From an uncultured Prevotellaceae bacterium (GTDB taxonomy: Bacteria; Bacteroidota; Bacteroidia; Bacteroidales; Muribaculaceae): DNA of 15,474 bases. The stretch covers positions 1 to 15,474 of the forward strand of contig USOC01000004.1 of NCBI GenBank assembly GCA_900556245.1. Reading direction: 5' to 3'. The position numbers were made by a program, and so were the translations under genes. Every line of letters starts with the position of its first letter. The stretch's first letter is position 1. Below the pieces are notes generated by a model that saw nothing but the letters and a program-made list of their open reading frames with translations, was not told where the DNA came from and ran no database searches. Shown one piece after another: positions 1-6,966 of the stretch.

Positions 1-1
1 C

Positions 2-1162
2 CCGCGCCCGGGCATCTAAACGGACGTAAACGGCAACACCGCCACCGCCCGGGGACAAACCTACGCTTCCCAAAAATCCGCACGCCCGCTGTATCTGGGA
101 AGCTACCCGATTACGCCGGCAACCGACATTCTCCATGAACTGGCGAAACGCAAGGATTTGGGCGTAAAAGCCTGCCAGATGGAAGACGAAATCGCAGGTG
201 TATGCTCCGCCATCGGAGCAGCCTTTGCCGGCGACCTCGCCGTGACTACTACCTCCGGACCCGGACTTGCCCTGAAGAGCGAAGGTATCGGACTTGCCGT
301 AATGGCTGAACTGCCGTTGGTCATCATCGACGTGCAACGCGGAGGCCCATCCACCGGACTACCGACAAAAACCGAGCAGACCGACCTTCGTCAGGCTCTC
401 TACGGCCGAAACGGCGAATGTCCGCTCGTGGTGCTTTCGGCCGCTTCCCCGACCGACTGCTTCCACATGGCTTTCGAGGCCTGCCGCATCGCCATTGAAC
501 ACATGACTCCCGTCATCCTGCTCACCGACGCATTCATCGGCAACGGCTCATCGGCATTCCGTATCCCGGAAGACGGCGAATATCCCGACATCAAACCGCG
601 CTTCGTACCGGCAGACAAAGTGGCGGACTGGCATCCCTACAACCGCGACGAAAACACAAAAGCGCGCTATTGGGCTATCCCCGGCACACCGGGTCTTACC
701 CACCGCTTGGGCGGCCTGGAAAAAGACAACCGGACAGGTGCCATCTCCACCGACCCGATCAACCACGAAAAAATGGTACTGCTCCGTCAGGAAAAGGTGA
801 ACAACGTTGCCTTCGACATCCCCGACGTTGACCCATACGGCGACACTGACGCCGACACGCTCATCATCGGCTGGGGCGGTACGTTCGGACATATCCACGA
901 AGCTGTCGACGAGCTGCATGCCGCCGGCAAAAAAGTGGCGATGGCTCATTTCCGCTACATCAACCCGCTGCCAAAGAACACAGAGGAAGTGCTTTCGCGC
1001 TACAAGAACGTCATCGTGGCCGAACTCAACCTCGGACAATTCGCCGACTATCTGCAGTCGAAATTCCCAAACATCTACATCCACCGCATCAACAAAGTGC
1101 AGGGACAGCCGTTCCTCGTACAGGAAATCATCGATGGTGTAACTAAAATTATGGAGGGCTAA
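2..1162 (+). CDS. korA: 2-oxoacid:ferredoxin oxidoreductase alpha subunit (KorA), 5' end outside window, with in-frame stop
   Basis: With KorB, this cytoplasmic subunit oxidatively decarboxylates 2-oxoglutarate (or a related 2-oxoacid) to the acyl-CoA and reduces ferredoxin. Seen in the frame: the pyrimidine-binding TPP domain motifs SYPITPATDIL (from about nt 101), MEDEIAG, TTSGPG, QRGGPSTGLPTKTEQTDL and the C-terminal domain ending IMEG. The N-terminal gamma-like domain usual in this family lies upstream of the window. Homology-like sequence (TDVNGNTATARG) begins before the first possible internal start (TTG at 158), so the gene runs in from the left. Oddity: the codon at 17-19 is TAA where I expect Tyr (TAC) in the family pattern PGxYxDVNGN, so this copy is interrupted or contains a base error. 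It is followed 4 nt later by korB. Identity as a KorA-type alpha subunit is very likely; the exact 2-oxoacid specificity is inferred. Confidence 0.88.
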
Positions 1163-1166
1163 AATC

Positions 1167-2180
1167 ATGGAAGGAACAAAATATCAGGCATCAGATTTTA
1201 AAAGTGAGGAATATGTGGGCTGGTGTCCGGGATGTGGCGACCATGCGATTCTCAACGTGCTCCACAAGGCAATGGCCGAACTCGGCGTCGCCCCGGAAAA
1301 GACGGCTGTCATTTCGGGCATCGGCTGCAGCTCGCGTCTGCCCTACTATATGAACACCTACGGATTCCATACTATCCACGGACGCGCGGCGGCCATCGCC
1401 ACCGGCTTCAAAGTGGCTCGCCCGGATATGACCGTATGGCAGATTTCCGGCGACGGCGACGGTCTTGCCATCGGCGGAAACCACTTCATCCACGCCGTCC
1501 GCCGCAATGTCAACATGAATATGATTCTGCTCAACAACCGCATCTACGGACTGACCAAGGGACAATATTCGCCGACTTCCGAACGCGGGTTCGTGTCGAA
1601 ATCGTCGCCCTACGGAACCACCGAAGACCCGTTTATCCCCGCAGAACTCGTCTTTGGCGCACGCGGCACATTCTTCGGACGAAGCCTCGACGTAGAGCTC
1701 AAGACTTCGCAGGAAGTGCTTGTGGCGGCCGCACGCCATCACGGCGCGTCGGTCGTGGAAATGCTCCAGAACTGTGTGATTTTCAATCAGGGCATCTACA
1801 GCTTTGTCTCTGACAAAGACCTCCGCCCCGACCACACAATCCATTTGGTGCACGGAGAAAAAATGATCTTCGGAAAGAACAGGGAGAAAGGAATCGTACA
1901 GGACGGATTCGGTCTGAAAGCCGTTGTCATCGGTGAAGACGGATACACGCTCGACGATGTTCTTGTTCACGACGCCCACTGCCCGTCGAACATGCTTCAC
2001 CAGCAGCTTGCCATGATGGACGGCCACACGCTGCCGTTGGCCATCGGCGTCATCCGCGACGTCAATGCTCCGGTCTATGAAGAAGAGGTCGACCATCAGA
2101 CCCACGAAGTGGAAGCCAAGAAGCCCTACCACTCACTTCGGGAAATGGCCCTCGCCGGAGAAACCTGGGAAGTGAAATAG
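1167..2180 (+). CDS. korB: 2-oxoacid:ferredoxin oxidoreductase beta subunit (KorB)
   Basis: TPP- and Fe-S-binding partner of the preceding subunit. The 337-aa protein has the expected features: WCPGCGDH at residues 19-26 (Cys20, Cys23), Cys54 in GIGCSSR and Cys203 in QNCVIF are the likely [4Fe-4S] ligands, and GDGDGLAIGGNH (95-106) with NN at 123-124 is the GDG...NN TPP/Mg site. Length is normal for the family. The ATG at 1167 is supported by a GGAGG at 1153-1157, embedded in the last codons of korA and 9 nt upstream, which is notable because Bacteroidota rarely rely on Shine-Dalgarno sites. The 4-nt gap to korA indicates one transcript and stoichiometric translation. A strong hairpin terminator follows. 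No lesion is seen. Confidence 0.95.
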   Translation: MEGTKYQASDFKSEEYVGWCPGCGDHAILNVLHKAMAELGVAPEKTAVISGIGCSSRLPYYMNTYGFHTIHGRAAAIATGFKVARPDMTVWQISGDGDGLAIGGNHFIHAVRRNVNMNMILLNNRIYGLTKGQYSPTSERGFVSKSSPYGTTEDPFIPAELVFGARGTFFGRSLDVELKTSQEVLVAAARHHGASVVEMLQNCVIFNQGIYSFVSDKDLRPDHTIHLVHGEKMIFGKNREKGIVQDGFGLKAVVIGEDGYTLDDVLVHDAHCPSNMLHQQLAMMDGHTLPLAIGVIRDVNAPVYEEEVDHQTHEVEAKKPYHSLREMALAGETWEVK

Positions 2181-2200
2181 TCACACAGGACATATCCCTC

Positions 2201-2238
2201 AAAACAGCCGCACCGGAACATCCTTTGCGGCTGTTTTT
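2201..2238 (+). terminator. Rho-independent terminator of korAB
   Basis: A perfect 12-bp inverted repeat (2201-2212 AAAACAGCCGCA with 2226-2237 TGCGGCTGTTTT) encloses a 13-nt loop and ends in a T5 run, 20 nt after the korB stop. The A-tract/T-tract symmetry could let it act on both strands. Confidence 0.9.
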
Positions 2239-2275
2239 CATTTCCCGGATTTCAAAAAAAAACGGCACTTCTACC

Positions 2276-2330
2276 CGCCACCCTCCGCATGCGGAGTCGA
2301 AGACGAAGCAAACAGGGGGAGACAAATCCT
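2276..2330. repeat. Interspersed palindromic intergenic repeat, copy A
   Basis: Contains a perfect 14-bp palindrome CTCCGCATGCGGAG (2283-2296) followed by GCAAACAGGGGGAGACA (2308-2324). The latter 17-mer recurs exactly in opposite orientation at 7641-7657, and the core ACAGGGGGAGA recurs at 7856-7866. All copies are non-coding, so this is a dispersed repeat family. The rest of the 2239-2460 gap shows no convincing gene. Confidence 0.65.
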
Positions 2331-2461
2331 CCGATTGCCGAGTTCTCTCCCTGAATATTGACCAAGCATAAAAAGCGGATCTTTCTAACGGACGATTTGG
2401 ATAAAGCCTAAATAGGCCGTGAACGATATATTATTTTTTTTCTTGTCAGGTAGTCCGACAC

Positions 2462-2492
2462 TTGTATTGAAACTTATTTATGACTATATTTG
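2462..2492 (+). promoter_or_regulatory. Bacteroidota-type promoter for the 42-aa ORF
   Basis: TTG at 2462-2464 and TATATTTG at 2485-2492 match the -33 (TTTG) and -7 (TAnnTTTG) elements of Bacteroidota primary-sigma promoters with a 20-nt spacer. Transcription would begin near 2499, giving a leader of about 68 nt before the ATG at 2567. The element covers the ATG at 2480, which argues against that upstream start. Confidence 0.65.
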
Positions 2493-2566
2493 CGATGTCG
2501 CCATTTCCTGCTTTTGGGAGCGCACAAGGGGAAACATTGCAAAAAAACACATTAAACGTTTGGCTT

Positions 2567-2695
2567 ATGGATGAGTTGATAATCGGTATTTTAGCATTTG
2601 CAGTGCCAGGATTGGCCTGCTGGCTCTATTCCCGTTGGAGAGAAAAGAAACGTCAGGAAGACTTTTGGAAAGACAAATGGAATCGCCCGATGTGA
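2567..2695 (+). CDS. 42-aa single-pass membrane microprotein, unknown function
   Basis: Sequence reads MDELIIGILAFAVPG at the N-terminus, a hydrophobic span of about 18 residues (4-21), then a basic-acidic tail (SRWREKKRQEDFWKDKW) rich in Trp and Lys. By the positive-inside rule the tail should be cytoplasmic. The frame extends upstream to an ATG at 2480, but that codon lies inside the promoter, so I choose 2567, which follows an A-rich leader (2541-2555) typical of Bacteroidota start regions. It lies 67 nt upstream of the secreted-protein gene and may share its transcript. I do not recognise a family. Evidence for it being real is the good promoter, the start context and the amphipathic design. 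Confidence 0.6.
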   Translation: MDELIIGILAFAVPGLACWLYSRWREKKRQEDFWKDKWNRPM

Positions 2696-2762
2696 TTCCG
2701 GCATCGTAAGTATAAGGGAAATGTAAGACCGTTTTTGAACAGCATTAAAATTTATGGACTAT

Positions 2763-3926
2763 ATGAAAAAACTCTTTTTGACGATGATTGCCGTCGTGGC
2801 GGCAGTCTCTGCCTTGCGGGCGGCGGACATCGACTACCGCTCTTCTCGTGTGCGGTTTTATGTGCCGTATTGGGATGTGGCCACTCCGTTGGGGGATGTA
2901 TACTTCGGTCAGGTGAGAAGCAAGGGTACGCACTTTTTTGCGCTGATTGAGCGTGCCGACGGCCACTACGCCTGGAAATCGTGGAACTGGGGAGCGGTGC
3001 TTTATGGTTACGCCAACGGCTTGCACGGGCAGAAACTCAACAGGGAGCAGGCTGTCCGGCAGCTCAACTCATTGCTCTGGCAATGGTCGGACACGCGCAT
3101 TGAGACGGCGCCAAACAGCGGATTCTGGGATCTGCAGCTCATGGACGGCTCACCATGCCGGACATTTTCGGCCATGCCCGGCTTCAACGGGTATCCCGAT
3201 TTGAACATTACCACAGAGTCGTTAGGAAACCAGTATTGCACCGTTTCGGGAGACCTCGACATCCCACTGTGGACGACAGCCGACGGCCAATATGCGCTGT
3301 TCTGCCATACCGGAGAAATACAGGCGGACTACAGCAACAGTGTACTCTTGATTGAGTTTCCGATGGATGAAGCGTTGCCTGATGTCGGAAACTCCGGGCA
3401 ACGCGAGTCTTTGCCTCGTCTGTCCGGCGATGGAACCGGCTTGCGGCTGTCGGGAGTTCCTCTCGGTCTGGATCTCCGCACTACGGTGATTCATCTGTCG
3501 TCGCAGGGTTTCACGGAATACGCCGATGAGACGGTCGATGAGGTCTACGATGAATTGAATGCGGAGATGGGAGGATTGCTCGGCGATTCGAGAAATGATG
3601 TCGTTATGGCAGGAAAGCACCGTTCTCGCCAGTGTACGATAACTTTGTTCGCTTCACCCGGAAGCGGAAAGGTCTGTGCCATCCGCGGCAGTTTCGACCG
3701 CGCCTATGCCGGCGAGTCGGAAGCGGAGCGGGAGTTCGGCCGTCTGGTCGCAGATGTCAAGGCCGTTTATTTCGGATCGGGGCAAATGGAGCGAACCAGT
3801 TCCGGCTTGCCGCAGTTTGTCCTTCATTTTGAAGACGGAGACATCCGCTATTGGATCGAAAAAAATGAGCTTGACGGAAACTATGCCGTTTGTTTCGATT
3901 TTATGCTTTCGGCGAATGCCCGTTGA
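2763..3926 (+). CDS. Secreted protein of unknown function
   Basis: About 387 aa from ATG 2763 (an in-frame ATG at 2754 adds MDY). The N-terminus MKKLFLTMIAVVAAVSALRA is a clear signal peptide with an ALRA-A signal peptidase I site. There is no lipobox Cys, so the mature protein should be free in the periplasm or exported further. The mature part is rich in aromatic residues and short beta-like stretches (for example RVRFYVPYWDVATPLG and YAWKSWNWGAVLYGYANG); Cys residues near CRTF, YCTV, FCHT, QCTI, VCAI and VCFD could form disulfides. I do not recognise a domain. It follows the 42-aa ORF on the same strand with no clear promoter of its own, and faces a convergent gene. No frame damage seen. 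Confidence 0.8.
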   Translation: MKKLFLTMIAVVAAVSALRAADIDYRSSRVRFYVPYWDVATPLGDVYFGQVRSKGTHFFALIERADGHYAWKSWNWGAVLYGYANGLHGQKLNREQAVRQLNSLLWQWSDTRIETAPNSGFWDLQLMDGSPCRTFSAMPGFNGYPDLNITTESLGNQYCTVSGDLDIPLWTTADGQYALFCHTGEIQADYSNSVLLIEFPMDEALPDVGNSGQRESLPRLSGDGTGLRLSGVPLGLDLRTTVIHLSSQGFTEYADETVDEVYDELNAEMGGLLGDSRNDVVMAGKHRSRQCTITLFASPGSGKVCAIRGSFDRAYAGESEAEREFGRLVADVKAVYFGSGQMERTSSGLPQFVLHFEDGDIRYWIEKNELDGNYAVCFDFMLSANAR

Positions 3927-3949
3927 CAGATGAGCATCTGTTGCGGTTC

Positions 3950-4001
3950 CTACCCCCCCCCGCGTGCACCCTTTGCCAAGGAAGCAAAGCGCCTTCAAGG
4001 C
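3950..4001. repeat. C9 tract and hairpins between convergent genes
   Basis: A run of nine C (3953-3961) is followed by two small inverted repeats: CTTTGC (3971-3976) with GCAAAG (3984-3989), and GCCTT-C-AAGGC (3991-4001). The block sits between two convergent stop codons and may act as a weak bidirectional terminator. Its C-tract-then-hairpin layout resembles the other interspersed repeats in this window. The C9 tract is prone to slippage or miscalling but is non-coding. Confidence 0.4.
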
Positions 4002-4019
4002 ATCTTCCGCCTGAACCGG

Positions 4020-5111
4020 TCAAGCCTGGTCAGGCAAATACTCCGTATCCTCCCCGTCATCAATTCTCGACGGGGCATCAATGTCGCAGATATAAATGAT
4101 TAGAGTAGTGAACATGCAAAGCATCCAAATCCAATAACCGAGACCCATATCAAAAATAGGAACAACCATTTCATTTCCAAGCCAATACGCATAGACTTCT
4201 CCCGGACAGACAGCAAACGAACCGGCGAAGAGCAGCAGCAATCCTTGGGCAACGGAAACAGTGATTCTCGTAGATCTGGAAATATCGTAAGCATATAATG
4301 GCATAAGCGCCCAAAATATGAGATTCACCACCCACATATAGTCGTACATCATCGACCATTCAGACACATTTTGATAAAATATCACGCCAAGCAACCCTCT
4401 TAATAACCACATAGTGCTGGGTATGTCGCCTCCGATAGTTTTCAATACAGAAATGTCCATTTCACAAAAAGAAAAAATCATCCCTATGCAAAACATCGAC
4501 ATTATCATCAATTGCCATTTTCTGCACTGCCAATAGAGTATCAGAAACAACAATGCCAACATAAAAGAAAGATATTCAGGCATAACTTTCATTCCATACT
4601 CCCACATCAGCATTATGAAAAACATGGAATCGTCTATTTCGCCCGAATAATGACTCAGAAAATTGAAACGGAGAAAAAGGGAAAGCGGCACCATCGTCTT
4701 CGTCGGCCGATATACAAACTTCACAGAAAGGAGATCATTCTCTGTGCCATTCTTATATAGCCCATCTATATACAGAGCCGTCCCTTCTGCGGTATCGCGA
4801 ATAGAGAAGCAGACAACCTGGTTACACGAGGATTGGTAAACAGACCTGTAATATCGGTTTTCAGGGACATCTGCGCTGTTAAGTTCTTCCATCCATGGAT
4901 GTTGGTATTCAGGATGAGATTCGACTATCCTGTCTATTTCCTGAACCGCATCCTCCGCCTTCACCCCCGGAAGAACAATCTCATGTTCAAATCCGGGACC
5001 GGAAACAATAGATAAAATTCCTAACAGTAAATAGAAATTCCCCACCACTGTAAACAATCCCCATACTGAATAGACAATTGCAAGTTTTGGAGTTGACGGT
5101 TTCATAGTCAT
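4020..5111 (-). CDS. Polytopic membrane protein with one exposed domain, unknown function
   Basis: 363 aa. Residues 10-37 form a first hydrophobic span. Residues about 40-140 are a soluble, acidic domain (VLPGVKAEDAVQEIDRIVE, then a beta-rich stretch with SSCNQVVCFSIRD and TALYIDGLYKNGTENDL). After it come about six further hydrophobic segments (roughly 178-196, 198-217, 234-248, 258-275, 283-303 and 323-342), then an acidic tail. I recognise no family. The ATG at 5111 overlaps the TGA of an upstream reading frame (ATGA, 5108-5111), so I keep this start over the ATG two codons later. Base composition is clearly more AT-rich than the flanking housekeeping genes, suggesting acquisition. The context, directly downstream of an RHS-core fragment, suggests (inference only) an immunity or companion gene left from a polymorphic-toxin cassette. 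Confidence 0.75.
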   Translation of the reverse strand: MTMKPSTPKLAIVYSVWGLFTVVGNFYLLLGILSIVSGPGFEHEIVLPGVKAEDAVQEIDRIVESHPEYQHPWMEELNSADVPENRYYRSVYQSSCNQVVCFSIRDTAEGTALYIDGLYKNGTENDLLSVKFVYRPTKTMVPLSLFLRFNFLSHYSGEIDDSMFFIMLMWEYGMKVMPEYLSFMLALLFLILYWQCRKWQLMIMSMFCIGMIFSFCEMDISVLKTIGGDIPSTMWLLRGLLGVIFYQNVSEWSMMYDYMWVVNLIFWALMPLYAYDISRSTRITVSVAQGLLLLFAGSFAVCPGEVYAYWLGNEMVVPIFDMGLGYWIWMLCMFTTLIIYICDIDAPSRIDDGEDTEYLPDQA

Positions 5112-5269
5112 CGAATTATTTCTTGTAACTTTGAATATATTTTTAAAAGCCTTTCTCGGGCAAGAAGAGTCAAATGAAAAAAATATTTAGCATCTTCCCT
5201 CCAGCTGTTTCCCTCCCCATATGATTTTACATAAGGCTCAAAACGAATTAAATTATATATGATTTGCCT
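5108..5269 (-). pseudogene. 3' end of an unidentified coding frame, translationally coupled (ATGA) to the membrane protein
   Basis: In the frame ending with TGA at 5110-5108 the sequence reads as ordinary protein: IIYNLIRFEPYVKSY, then GEGNSWREDAKYFFHLTLL, ARERLLKIYSKLQEIIR, stop. The frame stays open back to 5329 but has no ATG or GTG start, and its 5' part overlaps the RHS core fragment in another frame. The 4-bp stop/start overlap with the next gene is a hallmark of a functional operon junction, so I read this as the surviving C-terminus of a gene (toxin tail or immunity protein) truncated by deletion or frameshift. The function is not recognisable. Boundaries on the 5' side are approximate. 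Confidence 0.5.
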
Positions 5270-5381
5270 GTCCGCCGGTTCTGTCCATCTCCTTTCCTCC
5301 GAACTTGTACGGCTGACCAGAGCGACTGTTCACATCAACCATCGGCATACCGTAAGGATAAAAGACAAACAACCTCCTCAT
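5253..5381 (-). pseudogene. RHS-repeat core fragment
   Basis: A 42-codon frame from ATG 5381 to TAA 5253 encodes FYPYGMPMVDVNSRSGQPYK followed by FGGKEMDRTGG. The YPYG(M)P...QPYKFGGKE(M/L)D signature is characteristic of the RHS/YD-repeat-associated core of Bacteroidota polymorphic toxins. In intact proteins it is followed by a (H)GLNxYDFGARxYDP segment and the C-terminal toxin. Here the similarity breaks after DRTGG, six codons before a stop, and upstream YD repeats are absent. This is a remnant, possibly the recombination anchor left after cassette exchange. The match is from pattern recognition, not a search. Confidence 0.65.
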
Positions 5382-5408
5382 AATAAATGGTTTTAGATTT
5401 TTCCGTCG

Positions 5409-5440
5409 GCAATGTAAATATTTTTAACCAGAAAACCAAA
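5409..5440 (-). promoter_or_regulatory. Possible promoter reading into the RHS remnant and membrane protein
   Basis: On the minus strand TTTG (5440-5437), a 20-nt spacer, then TACATTGC (5416-5409) approximates the Bacteroidota TTTG / TAnnTTTG promoter, with the -7 element imperfect. Transcription would start near 5402, 21 nt before the ATG at 5381. Confidence 0.3.
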
Positions 5441-5719
5441 TTTTTATCCACATTTTCATAAGCGAACATTGCGATTTGATTTGAACTCTTCAGAAAAAAG
5501 CGCCGCCAGTCCAAACAACCACACCGCCCTACCCGCCAGTTTTAAGCCCGACAGACGAAGCTTTCGCAGAGATCCGACAAAGCATACGCCTTATGAGAAA
5601 TCCGGCGACAGGAAGCCGCTATTCAAGCGACAGAGCCACCCGGCGCCCAAACGGCAATGTCGGCCGCCGGGAAAATCCCGACAGCCGACATTCAAATATG
5701 CGCTATTGAAACGATGCGT
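5441..5719. other. Non-coding gap downstream of deoC
   Basis: No convincing gene. The half near deoC is GC-rich and the half near the RHS remnant AT-rich, marking a composition boundary around 5480-5500. It holds one strong hairpin (see separate entry). Open frames across it have no family-like sequence. Confidence 0.5.
5656..5692 (-). terminator. Hairpin downstream of deoC (putative terminator)
   Basis: AATGTCGGC (5656-5664) pairs with GCCGACATT (5684-5692), and an inner CGGGA (5668-5672) pairs with TCCCG (5676-5680) around a 3-nt loop, with two mismatches between. It starts 28 nt after the deoC stop on the minus strand. There is no U-tract, so termination efficiency is uncertain; a 3'-end-stabilising role is equally possible. 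Confidence 0.5.
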
Positions 5720-6616
5720 TTAGAAATACTTCACCTCTTCTCCGAGAATCGAGCTGAGGATATAGTTGGCGGCACGCGAGGTTCCGATACGGAAATACTC
5801 GTTGTTGAGCCATTTCTCACCGAGCACTTCCTTCACAATCGTATAGTACTTCACGGCATCTGCAGTCGATGATACTCCACCCGACACCTTGAATCCGACC
5901 ATACGGCCTGTCTTCTCATAGTATTCCTTGATTGCCTGACACATGACGTAGGCCGCTTCAAGCGTCGCTCCCGGATAGACCTTTCCGGTGGATGTCTTGA
6001 TGAAGTCGGCGCCCGAATACATCGACAGAATCGAAGCGTTGCGGATGTCTTCGGCCGTTTTCAAGGCTCCGGTCTCCAGAATGACTTTGAGGCGGGCGTC
6101 GCGGACGGCATGCTTGATCTCCGCGATTTCGTCGGCAAGCTCTTCGTAGTTTCCGCTGTAGTAAAGACCCAGGTTGAAAACGATATCGACCTCCGTCGCA
6201 CCGTCGGCCACGGCCAATGCCGCTTCCGTGGTCTTGATTTCCAGGAATGTCTGCGAAGAAGGGAACGAACCGGCTACGACCGCTTTCCCTACGCCGGTCA
6301 CTTCAAGCGTTCCGCTCATGACCATGGCGAAATTGGGATAGACGCAGATGGCCGCCACGGGAGGCAGCTGGGGATAGTCGGTTTCGAAATCGTTGACACG
6401 GCTCACCATCCGGGCAATCGATTCTACCGTGTCGGTAGAGTTGAGCGCAGTCAGGTCGATGGCATTGAAACACGTCTTATAGACCTCCACGTTGTCGTTC
6501 TCCGCGAAATGCTTTGCAAGGATTTCTTCGACGTTTTGCGCGACAGCCGCATCGTCGACCGTCACGGCACTTTCCACAAGCACTTGCCTGTACTTGTCGG
6601 TTGCATGTTCTTCCAT
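5720..6616 (-). CDS. deoC: Deoxyribose-phosphate aldolase
   Basis: Cytoplasmic class I aldolase that splits 2-deoxyribose-5-phosphate into glyceraldehyde-3-phosphate and acetaldehyde, the last step of deoxynucleoside salvage. The 298-aa protein shows the Schiff-base lysine in GADFIKTSTGK (Lys207), the proton-relay lysine in GFKVSGGV (Lys243) and the conserved Asp in TEVDIVF (Asp144). It also has CVYPNFAMV near residue 91 and the C-terminal RIGTSRAA phosphate-site motif. It is longer than the 220-260 aa of many DeoC proteins because of extra N-terminal helices, as in other Bacteroidales. It is the third gene of the dtd - pyrophosphohydrolase - deoC run, 16 nt after the preceding gene. Confidence 0.95.
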   Translation of the reverse strand: MEEHATDKYRQVLVESAVTVDDAAVAQNVEEILAKHFAENDNVEVYKTCFNAIDLTALNSTDTVESIARMVSRVNDFETDYPQLPPVAAICVYPNFAMVMSGTLEVTGVGKAVVAGSFPSSQTFLEIKTTEAALAVADGATEVDIVFNLGLYYSGNYEELADEIAEIKHAVRDARLKVILETGALKTAEDIRNASILSMYSGADFIKTSTGKVYPGATLEAAYVMCQAIKEYYEKTGRMVGFKVSGGVSSTADAVKYYTIVKEVLGEKWLNNEYFRIGTSRAANYILSSILGEEVKYF

Positions 6617-6632
6617 AACAATATCAGTTTAT

Positions 6633-6962
6633 TTATTTGTATAGTTTTTCGTTGTTGAGATGCCGCTTGTTGTCACGCTCAGTCTTCTTGGCAAGGTTGG
6701 CCTCAAAGGCGGCAGACAGATCGATGCCGGTCTGATTGGCGATGCAAATCAGCACCCACAAGACATCGGCCAATTCGTCGGCAAGCGCGTCGCCGTCCTC
6801 GCCTTTCTTGAACGACTGGTCGCCGAAACGGCGCGCCATGATACGCGCCACCTCCCCGACCTCTTCTGTCAGGACGGCCATATTGGTGAGTCCGCTGAAA
6901 TAGCGCACTCCGTAGGTCTTGATCCAATCGTCGACCTTCCGCTGGGCTTCTTCTATTGTCAT
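6633..6962 (-). CDS. MazG-like nucleotide pyrophosphohydrolase
   Basis: A 109-aa all-alpha NTP pyrophosphohydrolase of the MazG/dUTPase superfamily, expected to hydrolyse an NTP (probably non-canonical) to NMP and PPi. The metal-binding motif is visible: EEVGE (Glu33, Glu34, Glu37) and ELADVLW (Glu63, Asp66), matching ExxE...ExxD. It is a single short domain, unlike the two-domain E. coli MazG, so I give no symbol. It starts 4 nt after the dtd stop, indicating translational coupling; together with dtd and deoC it suggests a small nucleotide/translation quality-control operon. Substrate cannot be read from the sequence. Confidence 0.88.
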   Translation of the reverse strand: MTIEEAQRKVDDWIKTYGVRYFSGLTNMAVLTEEVGEVARIMARRFGDQSFKKGEDGDALADELADVLWVLICIANQTGIDLSAAFEANLAKKTERDNKRHLNNEKLYK

Positions 6963-6966
6963 CGCT

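Noticed and set aside
548..1168. Long antisense open frames opposite korA, and similarly opposite korB (1191-2132) and mnmG (13952-15430)
   Set aside because: Frames mirrored from GC-biased codons of the real genes; translations are low-complexity and unlike any family.
2406..2417. GCCTA-aa-TAGGC palindrome as an operator
   Set aside because: Only 5-bp arms, no second site, and it is about 45 bp upstream of the -33 element; expected by chance in this length.
2480..2566. Extended N-terminus (29 extra codons) of the small ORF starting at ATG 2480
   Set aside because: That ATG lies inside the -33/-7 promoter region and would precede the predicted transcription start; the peptide MTIFAMSPFPAF is not protein-family-like.
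5126..5133. Plus-strand TAACTTTG as a promoter -7 element
   Set aside because: It matches TAnnTTTG but has no -33 partner, and no plus-strand gene follows.
5469..5723. Plus-strand 84-codon open frame
   Set aside because: Low-complexity, Arg/Pro-rich translation of GC-rich non-coding DNA, crosses the deoC downstream hairpin and has no start context.
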